DNA of 50,330 bases from Novosphingobium piscinae (GCF_014230355.1 NZ_JACLAX010000020.1:1-50330), one strand, 5' to 3'. Shown: positions 32,574 through 41,777, counted from the first letter of the stretch. Notes: generated by a model from the letters alone, not told the origin. Program-made: numbers and translations.

Positions 32574-33467
32574 GTGAAGCCTGAACGTCCGCCCGTGGCC
32601 GCCCGCGCCGTGGCCCAGCACTGCCCCGAGCTGCTCCGCGCAGAGCCCGGCCCGGAAGAGCTGCTGCCGCTGCTGACCCGCGCCGGCGAGCGCCTGACGC
32701 GGCCGCTGCTGGCCGGACTGGCACCGCTGGCCGGCGGCAAGGCGCTGACGGTCAAGGCCAAGCCGGCCAAGCTCACCACGCTCGAGGACATCGCCATGTT
32801 CGCCCCGGACCTGGCCGCCAACAGCCTGATCGGGGTCGGCGCCGAGAGCCTGCCGCTGCTGGCCTCGCTCGACGCCGCGGCGGTGCTGCGGATGGTCGAC
32901 CGCACCTTCGGCGGCCGCGGCGAGGCCCCCTCGCCGCTCCCCGCCGAGTTCCCGGTCTCGGCCGAGCTGATGATCGTCCGGCTCGAGACCATGCTGGTGC
33001 GCGAGCTGGCCGCGGTGCTCGTCCCCGGCCAGCCCGAGGCGCTGCGGCCACTGCGCCGCAACGGCAACCTCGTGCTGCTCGAACCCTTCGCCCGCGACGC
33101 CACCGTCGCCCAGCTCGAGCTCGACGTGACCGAGCCCGGCGGCGACACCTGGCAGATCTCGCTGGCCCTGCCGCTGCCCACCCTCAGCGCGCTGTTCTCG
33201 ACCAGTCCGCGCCGCTCGGCGCCGGTCCGTCACGCCATGGCCGACCCGCTGGCCGAGCCCTTCGCCGATGTGCCGATGCAGCTCTCGGCCGTGCTGGTCG
33301 ACATGGCCATGGCCATGGCGACCGTTGCCCGGCTCGAGCCCGGCATGGTCGTCCCCGTCGCCGTCGCGCGCCAGGTCCCGCTGCGGCTCGGCGCCGTGAC
33401 CGTGGCCACCGGCACGGTCGGCGCTGCCGACGACCGCGTCGCGCTCCAGATCCGCTCCGCCTTCTGA
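32574..33467 (+). CDS. fliM: Flagellar motor switch protein FliM, without N-terminal CheY-binding motif
   Basis: FliM forms the C-ring wall. The 297-residue protein starts at GTG, 10 bases after fliL. It has the middle FliM domain (MVDRTFGGRGE at about 105-115) and a C-terminal SpoA domain (VPMQLSAVLVDMAMAMATVA onward). The conserved LSQ-x-EIDALL peptide that binds CheY-P in other FliM proteins is absent. The fliL stop lies just upstream, so a longer N-terminus is not possible. The GGxGG-type middle region is diverged. Confidence 0.82.
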   Translation: MKPERPPVAARAVAQHCPELLRAEPGPEELLPLLTRAGERLTRPLLAGLAPLAGGKALTVKAKPAKLTTLEDIAMFAPDLAANSLIGVGAESLPLLASLDAAAVLRMVDRTFGGRGEAPSPLPAEFPVSAELMIVRLETMLVRELAAVLVPGQPEALRPLRRNGNLVLLEPFARDATVAQLELDVTEPGGDTWQISLALPLPTLSALFSTSPRRSAPVRHAMADPLAEPFADVPMQLSAVLVDMAMAMATVARLEPGMVVPVAVARQVPLRLGAVTVATGTVGAADDRVALQIRSAF

Positions 33468-33499
33468 CTGCCCTTCAGCTGACCTCGAGGAACACCCCA

Positions 33500-33766
33500 A
33501 TGACCCTTCCCACCCGCGGCTTCGATCTCCTCAAGGATGTCGACGTGCGCGTCACGGTCGAACTCGGCCGCACCGAAATGAAGCTGAAGGACGTGCTCTC
33601 GCTGGGCGAGGAAAGCGTCGTCATGCTTGACCGGCTGACCGACGAGCTGCTCGACGTGATGGTCAACGGCAAGCTGATCGCCAAGGGCGAGATCGTCGCC
33701 GAGAACGGTCGCTTCGGGCTGCGCATCGTCGAGCTCGCGGGCGGTTCGGGGGCCGAGGCCGCCTGA
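33500..33766 (+). CDS. fliN: Flagellar motor switch protein FliN
   Basis: FliN forms the base of the C-ring with FliM. The 88-residue product is essentially one SpoA domain ([40 protein letters not shown]). This short form is common. Its stop overlaps the fliO start by one base. If FliM lacks a CheY site, FliN may carry it. Confidence 0.94.
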   Translation: MTLPTRGFDLLKDVDVRVTVELGRTEMKLKDVLSLGEESVVMLDRLTDELLDVMVNGKLIAKGEIVAENGRFGLRIVELAGGSGAEAA

Positions 33767-34092
33767 TGCTCTGGTACGTCCTCAAGCTGTTCATCGTGCT
33801 CCCGCTGATCGGCGGGCTGATCTGGGGCACGCTCAAGCTGCTGCAAAAGATGCAGGGCCGCTTCGGCGCCGCGCCGGGCCAGACCAAGGCGGTACGCGTG
33901 ATCGAGACCACCATGCTCTCGCCCACGCTCAAGCTGGCGGTGATCGAGTTCCACGGCCGCGAGATCCTTGTCTCGGCCTCGCGCAATGGCCTGACCCGGC
34001 TGGCCGAGGCCCCGGCACGCGCCCTGCCCAACCCGTCCGCCACCCCGTCCGCCACGCCTTCCGCCACCTCGGCCGCGGAGCCCGCGGCATGA
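33766..34092 (+). CDS. fliO: Flagellar biosynthesis protein FliO
   Basis: FliO helps assemble the FliP ring. The 108-residue protein has one N-terminal membrane segment ([18 protein letters not shown]) and a short cytoplasmic beta domain ([20 protein letters not shown], then REILVSAS). It ends with a short PSAT repeat. It is placed directly before fliP, overlapping by four bases. Confidence 0.85.
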   Translation: MLWYVLKLFIVLPLIGGLIWGTLKLLQKMQGRFGAAPGQTKAVRVIETTMLSPTLKLAVIEFHGREILVSASRNGLTRLAEAPARALPNPSATPSATPSATSAAEPAA

Positions 34093-34862
34093 GGCGCATG
34101 TCCCGGATCGTCCCGGCCCTGGCGCTGCTGGTCACCCCGACGCTGGTCCACGCCCAGGCCCAGGCCGCCGGCTCCTCGGCCATCCCCGGCGCGCTCGACC
34201 GTGCCTTTCAATCGATGAACGGGGGCCCCGGCGGCGGGTTGACGCTGTCGCTCCAGCTGCTCCTGATCATGGGGCTGCTGACCATCCTGCCCAGCCTCGT
34301 GCTGATGATGACCAGCTTCACCCGCGTGCTGGTGGTGCTCGGTATCCTGCGCCAGGCGCTCGGCCTGCAGCAGAGCCCGCCCAATCAGGTGCTGATCGGG
34401 CTGTCGCTGTTCCTCTCCCTGTTTATCATGGCGCCCACGCTCGACAAGGTCAGCCAGCAGGCGATCCAGCCCTATGCCGCCGGGCAGATCAATGCCGAGC
34501 AGGCGATCAGCACCGCCGGGCTGCAGTTCCACGCCTTCATGATCCGCCAGACCCGCGAGCATGACCTGGCGATGTTCGCCGACATGGCCAAGGCGCCCAA
34601 GTTCGCCCGCACCCAGGACGTGCCCTTCTCGATCCTGCTCCCGGCCTTCGTCACCAGCGAGCTGAAGACCGCCTTCCAGATCGGCTTCATGCTGTTCCTG
34701 CCCTTCCTGGTGATCGACCTCGTGGTCTCCTCGGTGCTGATGAGCCTGGGCATGATGATGATGAGCCCGACGATCGTCTCGCTGCCCTTCAAGCTGCTGC
34801 TGTTCGTCCTGGTCGATGGCTGGGCGCTGCTGATGGGCAGCCTTGCGGCGAGTTTCGGCTGA
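34089..34862 (+). CDS. fliP: Flagellar export gate protein FliP
   Basis: FliP is a core subunit of the export gate. It starts with a cleavable signal peptide ([15 protein letters not shown]), typical of flagellar FliP. The membrane segments and signatures follow: [53 protein letters not shown] and [20 protein letters not shown]. The 257-residue length is standard. It overlaps fliQ by one base. Confidence 0.97.
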   Translation: MRRMSRIVPALALLVTPTLVHAQAQAAGSSAIPGALDRAFQSMNGGPGGGLTLSLQLLLIMGLLTILPSLVLMMTSFTRVLVVLGILRQALGLQQSPPNQVLIGLSLFLSLFIMAPTLDKVSQQAIQPYAAGQINAEQAISTAGLQFHAFMIRQTREHDLAMFADMAKAPKFARTQDVPFSILLPAFVTSELKTAFQIGFMLFLPFLVIDLVVSSVLMSLGMMMMSPTIVSLPFKLLLFVLVDGWALLMGSLAASFG

Positions 34863-35137
34863 TGGACGATACCGCCTCGCTCCTCGCCCTGGCCGACCGG
34901 ATGCTCTACATCACGGCGCTGGTGGCCGCCCCGGTGCTGCTGGCCAGCCTCGCGGTGGGTATCGTCATCGGCATCGTCCAGGCCGCCACCTCGGTGAACG
35001 AGCAGACGCTCACCTTCGTCCCCAAACTGGGCGTGATCGCGCTGGTGCTGGTGGTGATGGGCGCCTCGATGCTTGGTCTCGTCGGCGATTTCACCCAGGA
35101 GATCTTCGGCGAGATCGCCCGCCTGGGCAAGGTCTGA
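34862..35137 (+). CDS. fliQ: Flagellar export gate protein FliQ
   Basis: The 91-residue FliQ has two membrane segments (ALVAAPVLLASLAVGIVIGI; VIALVLVVMGASMLGLVGDF) joined by the conserved loop QAATSVNEQTLTFVPKL. It works with FliP and FliR. The overlap with fliP and the next start of fliR after ten bases are typical. Confidence 0.97.
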   Translation: MDDTASLLALADRMLYITALVAAPVLLASLAVGIVIGIVQAATSVNEQTLTFVPKLGVIALVLVVMGASMLGLVGDFTQEIFGEIARLGKV

Positions 35138-35147
35138 GCGCCGCGCG

Positions 35148-35930
35148 ATGCTGGCCTTGAACTTCGGCCTGGGGGCGCTCGAAACCGAGTTCTGGCGCTG
35201 GCTGTTCCTGATGACGCGGATCGGCGCGGCGCTGTTCGCCGCCCCGTTCTTCGGCGCCTCGGGGGTGCCGCCGCAGGCCAGGGTGATCGTGACCGGGGCG
35301 ATCGGCATCCTCGTGTGCAACTGGACCGGGGTCCAGGCCCCCGCCGCGCTGTTCTCGTTGCCCGGCATGCTGGCCGTGGCCGGCGAGGTGCTGGTCGGGC
35401 TGGCGCTGGGCTTCGTGCTGCAGCTGTCCTTCGCCGCGCCGACGATCGCGGCCGAGGTGATCGGCGCGGGCATGGGCATGTCGATCGCCGCCGCCGCCGA
35501 TCCGCAGACCGGGGCGCAATCGCCCGCGCTCGGCCAGTACTACGGCGTGATCCTCACCCTGGTCTTCCTCGGGCTCGGCGGGCACCTGCTGTTCATCGAC
35601 CTGATCATCAAGTCCTATGCCAGCTTTCCCCCCGGCCACACCTGGCTGGGACCCGACCGGCTGGCCCTGATCGCCGGCTTCGCCACCCAGATGTTTATCA
35701 CCGCCGTCGCGATCGCGCTGCCGGTCACGCTGATCCTGCTGCTGGTGCAGTTCGCCGCCGGGGTGGTGAGCCGCTCGGCACCGTCGCTCAACCTGTTCTC
35801 GCTGGGTCTGCCGGCCGGCGTGCTGGCCGGGCTGGCCGCGCTGATCGTCTCGGCCCCGCTGACCGGTGACATGATGGCCGATCTCTCTGCCCAGGCGCTG
35901 CGGCAGGCCGAAGGGGTGCTGCTCCAATGA
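35148..35930 (+). CDS. fliR: Flagellar export gate protein FliR
   Basis: FliR completes the FliPQR gate. The 260-residue protein has about six membrane segments, with signatures FLMTRIGAALFAAPFFGASG, GMGMSIAAAADPQTGAQSPA and FAAGVVSRSAPSLNLFSLGL. I placed the start at ATG 35148, since this gives the normal N-terminus near EFWRWLF. It overlaps flhB by four bases. Confidence 0.95.
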   Translation: MLALNFGLGALETEFWRWLFLMTRIGAALFAAPFFGASGVPPQARVIVTGAIGILVCNWTGVQAPAALFSLPGMLAVAGEVLVGLALGFVLQLSFAAPTIAAEVIGAGMGMSIAAAADPQTGAQSPALGQYYGVILTLVFLGLGGHLLFIDLIIKSYASFPPGHTWLGPDRLALIAGFATQMFITAVAIALPVTLILLLVQFAAGVVSRSAPSLNLFSLGLPAGVLAGLAALIVSAPLTGDMMADLSAQALRQAEGVLLQ

Positions 35931-37063
35931 GCGAGAGCGCCGGGGAAAAGACCCTAGCCCCAACCGAGAAACGCAAACGCGACGCCGCGCGGCAGGGCGA
36001 TGTCCTGCGCTCGCGCGAACTGGCCACCGCGGTCGCCATGCTCGCCGGGGCGGCCTGGCTCAAGCTGGCCGGGCCCTGGCTGTTCGGCCTGCTCTCCGGG
36101 ACGCTCGCCGGGGGGCTGACCTTCGGCCGGGCCGAGGTGGTCGATTTCGCGCCGGGCGCGCTGATGCTCAACGCCCTGATCGCGGTGGCGCCGCCGGTGC
36201 TGGTGCTGGGGGTGATGGTCTGCTTCGCCTCGATCGCCTCGCAGCTTGGGTTCGGCGAAGGCCGCTGGCTGGGCAGCAACCTGATGCCCAAGGGCAGCCG
36301 GATCAACCCGCTGAGCGGGCTCAAGCGGATGTTCGGCACCCAGGGCCTGGTCGAGCTGGGCAAGAGCCTGGCCAAGTCGATCCTGCTCGGTGCGATCACC
36401 TACTACTGGGCGCGCGAGCACCTTGCCGGGCTGATCGACCTCGCCCGCGCGCCGCTCTCGGGCCAGCTGGTCGCCGCCTGGGACGCGGTGATGTCGCTGC
36501 TTTTCGCGCTGAGCGTGGGGCTGGTGCTGATCGCCGGGATCGACTTTCCGATCCAGTGGGTGCGCCGCTTCCTGCGACTGCGGATGAGCCTGCAGGAGGT
36601 CAAGGACGAGCACAAGGAAAGCGAGGGCAGCCCCGAGCGCAAGGCGGCAATCCGTCAGCGCCAGCGCCAGCTGGCGATGGGCTCGATGCAGAAGGTGATG
36701 CGCGAGGCGCAGTTCGTCCTGACCAACCCGACCCATTTCTCGGTGGCGATGGTCTACGACCCCGACCGCGCCTCGGCCCCGATCGTGCTGGCCAAGGGCC
36801 GCGGCGAGAAGGCGCTGGCGATGCGCGAGCTGGCACGTGAACTGGAGGTCCCGCTGCTGGAGTATCCCGCGCTCGCGCGCTCGGTCTACTTCACCACGCG
36901 CGAGAACCAGGTGATCCGCGAGGAGCTTTATGCCGCGGTGGCTGGCGTGCTCGGCTTTGTCATGGCCCTGAAGCGGGGCGAGACCCGCCCGCTGCCGCGC
37001 ATCGACGTCCCGCTCGAGCTGCGCTTCGACGCCGATGGCCGGCCCGATCCGGGGGCGCGCTGA
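35927..37063 (+). CDS. flhB: Flagellar export switch protein FlhB
   Basis: FlhB controls substrate specificity of export. The 378-residue protein begins with a charged N-terminus (TEKRKRDAARQGDVLRSREL) and has four membrane segments. A linker (SLQEVKDEHKESEGSPERK) follows. The autocleavage motif is NPTH at 267-270. The typical C-terminal domain (YDPDRASAPIVLAKGRGEKA) comes after it. It closes the fliE-flhB run; a terminator follows at 37082-37114. Confidence 0.97.
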   Translation: MSESAGEKTLAPTEKRKRDAARQGDVLRSRELATAVAMLAGAAWLKLAGPWLFGLLSGTLAGGLTFGRAEVVDFAPGALMLNALIAVAPPVLVLGVMVCFASIASQLGFGEGRWLGSNLMPKGSRINPLSGLKRMFGTQGLVELGKSLAKSILLGAITYYWAREHLAGLIDLARAPLSGQLVAAWDAVMSLLFALSVGLVLIAGIDFPIQWVRRFLRLRMSLQEVKDEHKESEGSPERKAAIRQRQRQLAMGSMQKVMREAQFVLTNPTHFSVAMVYDPDRASAPIVLAKGRGEKALAMRELARELEVPLLEYPALARSVYFTTRENQVIREELYAAVAGVLGFVMALKRGETRPLPRIDVPLELRFDADGRPDPGAR

Positions 37064-37081
37064 GCATGCCGCCGGGCCTGT

Positions 37082-37114
37082 CCACCGGCGTCGCCGACGC
37101 CTCGGTGGTTTTGT
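37082..37114 (+). terminator. Rho-independent terminator after flhB
   Basis: CCACCG and GCGTC pair with GACGC and CGGTGG (a CT bulge on the right arm) around a GCC loop, and TTTTGT follows. It separates the long fli operon from fliD. Confidence 0.8.
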
Positions 37115-37169
37115 CGTGGCGCTGGCGACGCGGGATTAATTCCTGTCGTTCCGGACCGTTCTGAACAGC

Positions 37170-38615
37170 ATGTCGACCACCTCCGCCGCCACCACCAGGA
37201 GCGCCGCGTCCAGCGCGATCCTCACGTCGCTGAACGGCGCCAACTCGGTCGACTGGAACACCCTCGCGGCAAACCTCGCCGCAGCCCAGTTCGCCGGCCA
37301 GACCGACCGCCTGACCACCCGGACCGACACGCTCGACAAGCAGATCAGCGTGGCCGGCAATCTCCGGTCGATGCTGCAGACCTTCGCCACCTCGATCGGC
37401 GACCGGGTGCGCAGCGGCGACCTCTCGCCGCAGCCGTCGCTGTCGGCAGCGGTTGCCACGCCGCGGCTGTCGGGTTCGGCCACCCCCAGGGGCAGCTACA
37501 CCCTCGAGGTCACCCAGCTCGCCGCGGCCCAGTCGCTCGCCAGCCCGCCGGTCGCCTCGACCACCGCCACGGTCGGTTCGGGCACGCTGACGCTGCGCTT
37601 CGGCACGGTCGCCGGGAGCAGCTTCACCGAGGACACCGCGCGCCCGGCGATCGATCTGACGATCGCCGCCGGGGCCGACATCGCCGATATCGCCTCGGCC
37701 ATCAACGGCGCGCGCGCCGGCGTCTCGGCCTATGTCGCCAATACCACCGACGGCCCGCGGCTGATGGTCAAGGGCGCCGAGGGCGCGGTCAACGGCTTCG
37801 TCATCGAGGCGACCGAGGACCCGGCCGATCCCGGCCTCGCCCAGTTCGCCTGGAACCCGACGATGGGGGCGACCAACCGCCTGCTCACGACGGCGCAGAA
37901 CGCCAGCTTCCGGCTCGATGGCCTGCCGATGTCGTCGCCCACGAACACCGTCAACGAGGTGATCCCGGGGCTCAACCTGACGCTCACCGCGACCAACACC
38001 GGGGCACCGGCGACGCTGACCTTCGCCGACAACACCAGCGCGATCAGCGAGGTCATGACCGACTTCGTCTCGGCGCTCAACCAGCTCGCCAGCGAGGTTC
38101 GCACCGCCACCGATCCACTCAGCGGCGATCTGGCCCGCGACGGCGGCGCACTTGCCCTAAAGCGGTCGCTGTCCCAGCTTTCGGGCCAGGTGATCATGCC
38201 GAATGCACCGGCCGGCGCGCCGCGTACGCTGGCGGACCTGGGCGTGGCGATCCAGCGCGACGGCACCTTCCAGCTTGATGGTGCCCGCCTGACCGCCGCC
38301 CTGCGCGCCGATCCCACCGGGGTCGCCGCGATGTTCACCAACGGCATCGACGGTGTCTACAGCACGATCGACGGGCTCGCCCGGCGGATGAACCGCAGCA
38401 CCGACGCCTTCTCGCTGACCTCGTCGGTCAACCGCTACACCGGGCTGAAGACCCGGCTGTCAAGCGACCTCGCGGCCATCGCGGACAAGCAGGAGCTGCT
38501 CCGCCAGCAGCTCGTTACCCGCTTTGCCAAGACCCAGACCAATGTCTCGGCCTCCACCTCGACGCTGACGTTCCTCAAGAACCAGATCGACGCGTGGAAC
38601 TCGAGCAACAACTGA
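37170..38615 (+). CDS. fliD: Flagellar filament cap protein FliD
   Basis: FliD forms the cap under which flagellin polymerises. The 481-residue protein has the N-terminal domain (VDWNTLAANLAAAQFAGQTD; YTLEVTQLAAAQSLAS). A central beta region follows with LNLTLTATNTGAPATL. The C-terminal helical domain has DLGVAIQRDGTFQLDGARL, FTNGIDGVYSTIDGLARRM, and FAKTQTNVSASTSTLTFLKN. Order fliD-fliS is standard. Confidence 0.94.
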   Translation: MSTTSAATTRSAASSAILTSLNGANSVDWNTLAANLAAAQFAGQTDRLTTRTDTLDKQISVAGNLRSMLQTFATSIGDRVRSGDLSPQPSLSAAVATPRLSGSATPRGSYTLEVTQLAAAQSLASPPVASTTATVGSGTLTLRFGTVAGSSFTEDTARPAIDLTIAAGADIADIASAINGARAGVSAYVANTTDGPRLMVKGAEGAVNGFVIEATEDPADPGLAQFAWNPTMGATNRLLTTAQNASFRLDGLPMSSPTNTVNEVIPGLNLTLTATNTGAPATLTFADNTSAISEVMTDFVSALNQLASEVRTATDPLSGDLARDGGALALKRSLSQLSGQVIMPNAPAGAPRTLADLGVAIQRDGTFQLDGARLTAALRADPTGVAAMFTNGIDGVYSTIDGLARRMNRSTDAFSLTSSVNRYTGLKTRLSSDLAAIADKQELLRQQLVTRFAKTQTNVSASTSTLTFLKNQIDAWNSSNN

Positions 38616-38637
38616 TCCAGCCTGAGGACGCCGCCCC

Positions 38638-39027
38638 ATGACCCTGCTCGCCCGCCACAATCCCCAGGACGCCTACCGCCGGGTCGACTTCGACGCCCGG
38701 GTGACCGGCTGCGATCCGATGGAGCTGGTCGGGCTGTGCTACGAGCACCTGATCGCTGCGCTCGGCTCGGCCCTGTTCGCGCACGAACGTGGGGACAACG
38801 CCACCAAGAGCAAGGCGATCACCCGCGCGCTGTCGGCGCTGACCGCGCTGCAGCTGGGCGTGAACGGCAACGAGGGGGTTGCGGCGGCGCTGCGCCAGTT
38901 CTACCAGGCCGCGCGTCAGGCGGTGCTCGACAGCGTGCTGACCTTCGATCCCGAGCAGATCAGCCGGGTCCGGGCAGACTTCGTCGATATCGCCTCGGCG
39001 CTGGTGGTGAACGCGAAGCCGAACTGA
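38638..39027 (+). CDS. fliS: Flagellin export chaperone FliS
   Basis: FliS keeps flagellin soluble for export. The 129-residue helical protein has the family pattern: ARHNPQDAYRRVDFDARVTG at the start, then MELVGLCYEHLIAALGSALF, ITRALSALTALQLGVN and VLDSVLTFDPEQISRVRADF. It directly follows fliD. FliC is its presumed client. Confidence 0.9.
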   Translation: MTLLARHNPQDAYRRVDFDARVTGCDPMELVGLCYEHLIAALGSALFAHERGDNATKSKAITRALSALTALQLGVNGNEGVAAALRQFYQAARQAVLDSVLTFDPEQISRVRADFVDIASALVVNAKPN

Positions 39028-39028
39028 C

Positions 39029-39097
39029 CATACCACTCCGGTAAGGTCTCACGTGGCGCGATTGCTGAGAAAATTGCGCTTGCGGATCATACCACTC
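39029..39097. repeat. Direct repeats CATACCACTC upstream of the LuxR-type gene
   Basis: CATACCACTC occurs at 39029-39038 and 39088-39097, 59 bases apart, in the gap between fliS and the LuxR-type gene. CGGTAAGG occurs at 39039 and again at 39173. These are possible regulator-binding sites; no binding protein can be named. Confidence 0.4.
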
Positions 39098-39158
39098 GGC
39101 GAATTGTGTTCAAAACGGATTGAATATTGCTCCATTGCGGAGCCGTCTCCGGCTTAAC

Positions 39159-39180
39159 CCTTACGCACAAATCGGTAAGG
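39159..39180. promoter_or_regulatory. Inverted repeat CCTTAC-N10-GTAAGG next to the LuxR-type start
   Basis: The repeat ends eight bases before the ATG of the LuxR-type gene, so it overlaps the leader and could be an autoregulatory operator or an RNA hairpin. Confidence 0.45.
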
Positions 39181-39188
39181 CTTGGGGC

Positions 39189-39791
39189 ATGACCAGACGC
39201 AACAACCTCCTTCTCGTCGATGGTGACTTCCGCCGCCGGGCCGCAATCTCGCATTGCCTGTCAGGCAGCGGCCTGCACGTCGAGCCGTTCGAGGACACCT
39301 CCGAGTTGTTCAGCCGCTGGCCCCGCGACGGCCTGCTGCTCGTGCATGACAACGGCACCGCGATCGCCGATTTGCTTCAGCACATGGGGCAGACCGGAGA
39401 CTGGCTGCCGATCATCGCCTTCGCCGACGAGCCTTCGCCGCGGCGCATCGTCGAGGCCGTGCTGCACGGCGCGGTGGACTACATGGTCTGGCCGTTCGAC
39501 GAACGCCAGCTGACCGACAGCATGGACCTGGCCGAGGAGCGCGCCCGCTCTGTCGCCGGGGCCAAGCTGCGCGAGGCGGTCGCCCGCAGCCGGGTCGAGC
39601 GGCTGACCAAGCGCGAGCGCGAAGTGCTGGCGGGAGTGGCTGGCGGCCTGTCGAACCGCCTGATCGGCGAGAAGTTGAACATCTCGCCGCGCACGGTCGA
39701 GATCCACCGCGCCAACATGCTCAACAAGATGGGCGCAACCCATACGTCGGAAGCGATCCGGATCGCGATCGAGGCTTCGCTGGTAGGCTGA
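39189..39791 (+). CDS. LuxR/FixJ-type regulator with an atypical receiver
   Basis: The 200-residue protein has an N-terminal receiver-like domain (LLLVDGDFRRR) and a C-terminal GerE/LuxR helix-turn-helix (RLTKREREVLAGVAGGLSNR; SPRTVEIHRANMLNKMGA). In the receiver the acceptor site reads LLLVHDNG, with His53 where Asp is expected or Asp54 displaced. The conserved Lys of the KPF motif is Trp (VWPFD). Normal phosphorylation is therefore doubtful. I chose ATG 39189. Its location after fliS suggests a motility role, which is inference. Confidence 0.8.
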   Translation: MTRRNNLLLVDGDFRRRAAISHCLSGSGLHVEPFEDTSELFSRWPRDGLLLVHDNGTAIADLLQHMGQTGDWLPIIAFADEPSPRRIVEAVLHGAVDYMVWPFDERQLTDSMDLAEERARSVAGAKLREAVARSRVERLTKREREVLAGVAGGLSNRLIGEKLNISPRTVEIHRANMLNKMGATHTSEAIRIAIEASLVG

Positions 39792-39832
39792 ACCGGCGCG
39801 CAGGGCCGGCCCGGCGCCGTCCCGGGCTCGGC

Positions 39833-40288
39833 TCAGGCCTGTGCGGGGCGGCCGATGACCGGTTCGGCCAGCGCCCGGGCCAGCGCCCCGACCAAGGCCA
39901 GCGCGGCGGTATCGCCGCAGGCCGACACCTCCTGCGACGCGCCGGGCAGGACCACGCTGGCCAGATGATCCCCGTTGCTCCCGCGCGAGAGCAAGTAACC
40001 GCACTCCGGTCCGATCAGCGCCAGCGCCGCCGAGGCTGCGCCGCCGGCCTCAAGCAGGCCCAGGAGGCGGATTTCGGCCGGCACGGCCAGTCCGGTCACC
40101 AGCACCGGGTGCGGCGCCGCTGCCACCAGCGCGTGCAGCGCTAGCAGGTGGGTGTGCTCCTCGTCGGCATAGGCCCCGGCGCAGGCCGTCGCCAGATCGG
40201 CGAGGCGGTCACGCCAGTCCTCCAGCACGCCTACCGCGGTCCACTCGGCCTGGCCCGGCCCCAGGGCTCCAATCGTGTTGCGCTTCAT
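39833..40288 (-). CDS. Hypothetical protein
   Basis: I do not recognise this 151-residue protein. It is Ala/Leu-rich, with a helical N-terminal half (VLEDWRDRLADLATACAGAY and onward). A segment LVTGLAVPAEIRLLGLLEAG and a C-terminal region with ALALVGALARALAEPVIG follow. There is no clear signal peptide or membrane segment. The ATG at 40288 follows AAAGGGA at some distance. It converges on the LuxR-type gene. No function can be assigned. Confidence 0.6.
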   Translation of the reverse strand: MKRNTIGALGPGQAEWTAVGVLEDWRDRLADLATACAGAYADEEHTHLLALHALVAAAPHPVLVTGLAVPAEIRLLGLLEAGGAASAALALIGPECGYLLSRGSNGDHLASVVLPGASQEVSACGDTAALALVGALARALAEPVIGRPAQA

Positions 40289-40457
40289 CACCGGCGCGAA
40301 TCCCTTTGTTGTTCGGCCCCGTCCTTCCGGCACGGCGCCGGCCGGTCAATCACGGGAAAACCCGCGATGCGCGAGCCCGTATCATTTCGCGACATTCGCT
40401 GAAGCGCTGGTGAACGCCAGCCCACGGGAACCCCTATCCCGCAGACCTGAGGATGTT

Positions 40458-41654
40458 TTACACTTCCCGCCGGGGCTGGCGGGCGAACCACGGGATCATC
40501 CGGGCGATCGCCTCTTCGACCAGCGCGGTCGAGACCGCGAAACTGAAGCGCATGAAGCGGTGGCCGTCGACCGGATCGAAATCGATCCCTGGCGCGGTGC
40601 AGACCCCGGTGTCCCGCAACAGCCGTTCGCAGAAGGCCAGGCTGTCGTCGGTCAGGTGGCCGATATCGGCATAGAGGTAGAACGCCCCGTCCGGGGGCGC
40701 GACCCGGCTCAGGCCCAGCGCGGGCAGCGCGGCCAGCAGGCGGTCGCGGTTGCGCGCATAGGTCGCCACATAGTCCTCCAGTTCGGGGCGGCAGGCGAAG
40801 GCCGCCAGCCCGGCCCGCTGGGCGATCACCGGCGGGGTGAGGAACAGGTTGCCCATCCGCGCCCGCGCGGCGGGGATGCTGGCCGGGGGCACCACCAGCC
40901 AGCCGAGCCGCCAGCCAGGCATGCTGAAGTACTTGGAAAAGCTGTTCACCACGAAGGCTTCAGGGGCGTGCTCCAGCACCGAGCGGGCGGGGCCGACATA
41001 GCTCAGCCCGTGGTAGATCTCGTCCGAGACGATGCGGATCCCGCGTGCGCGGCAGACGGCGACGATGGCCGCCAGCTCGTCAGGCGGGATGATCGTGCCG
41101 GTGGGATTGGCCGGGCTGGCGATGATCACCCCGTCGGGCGCGGGATCGAGCGCGGCCAGCGCCGCGGCGGTCAGCTGGAAACGCTCGGCCTCGCCGCAGG
41201 GCAACTCGACCGGCTCGAGGTAGAGCGCGCGCAGGGTGTTGCGATAGGCCACATAGCCAGGCCGGGCGAGCGCCACCCGCGCACCCGGGGCGAACAGGCA
41301 CGATAGCGCCAGCACCAGCGCGGGCGAGGCGCCGCAGGTCAGGATCACCTGCTCGCGGTCCACCGTCACGCCGTAGCGCTCGGCATAGTCGGCGGCGATC
41401 CGCTCCTTCAGCGGATTGCTCTCCCAGTAGCCCATCGGCTCGGTGTCGAGCACCCGGTGCGCCTCGGCGATCGCTCCGGCCGGCGCGCTGGTCGACGGCT
41501 GGCCGAACTCCATGTGGATCACGTCGAGCCCTGCCTCGGCCAGCTCGTGCGCGACGCGGCTCACCGCGATGGCATGGAACGGTTCGACCGCGGCGATGGC
41601 AGGAGTGGACGCCAAGGTGGATACCGGGACCTGGGAAGGGACGGGCTGGTTCAT
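40458..41654 (-). CDS. PLP-dependent aminotransferase, class I/II
   Basis: The 398-residue protein is a fold-type I aminotransferase of the aspartate/aromatic group. Visible motifs are the N-terminal MEFGQPSTSAP, the GASPALVLAL cofactor region, IIASPANPTGT, SDEIYHGLSY and the PLP-Lys motif VNSFSKYFSMPGWRLGW. Arg in MRFSFAV near the end binds the substrate carboxylate. The amino acid substrate cannot be told from sequence. It is divergent to the LacI-type regulator. Confidence 0.9.
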   Translation of the reverse strand: MNQPVPSQVPVSTLASTPAIAAVEPFHAIAVSRVAHELAEAGLDVIHMEFGQPSTSAPAGAIAEAHRVLDTEPMGYWESNPLKERIAADYAERYGVTVDREQVILTCGASPALVLALSCLFAPGARVALARPGYVAYRNTLRALYLEPVELPCGEAERFQLTAAALAALDPAPDGVIIASPANPTGTIIPPDELAAIVAVCRARGIRIVSDEIYHGLSYVGPARSVLEHAPEAFVVNSFSKYFSMPGWRLGWLVVPPASIPAARARMGNLFLTPPVIAQRAGLAAFACRPELEDYVATYARNRDRLLAALPALGLSRVAPPDGAFYLYADIGHLTDDSLAFCERLLRDTGVCTAPGIDFDPVDGHRFMRFSFAVSTALVEEAIARMIPWFARQPRREV

Positions 41655-41777
41655 GTGCCTTGGCTAGGACCGCCGGCCGGACGAGACAAGCCCGCCGCGA
41701 TCGGAACGGTCCGGGCCGCCAGACGTTGAAACATCGGCCGGCCGCCTTCGGCGCATCGCGCTGCGCAAAGCATTGCC

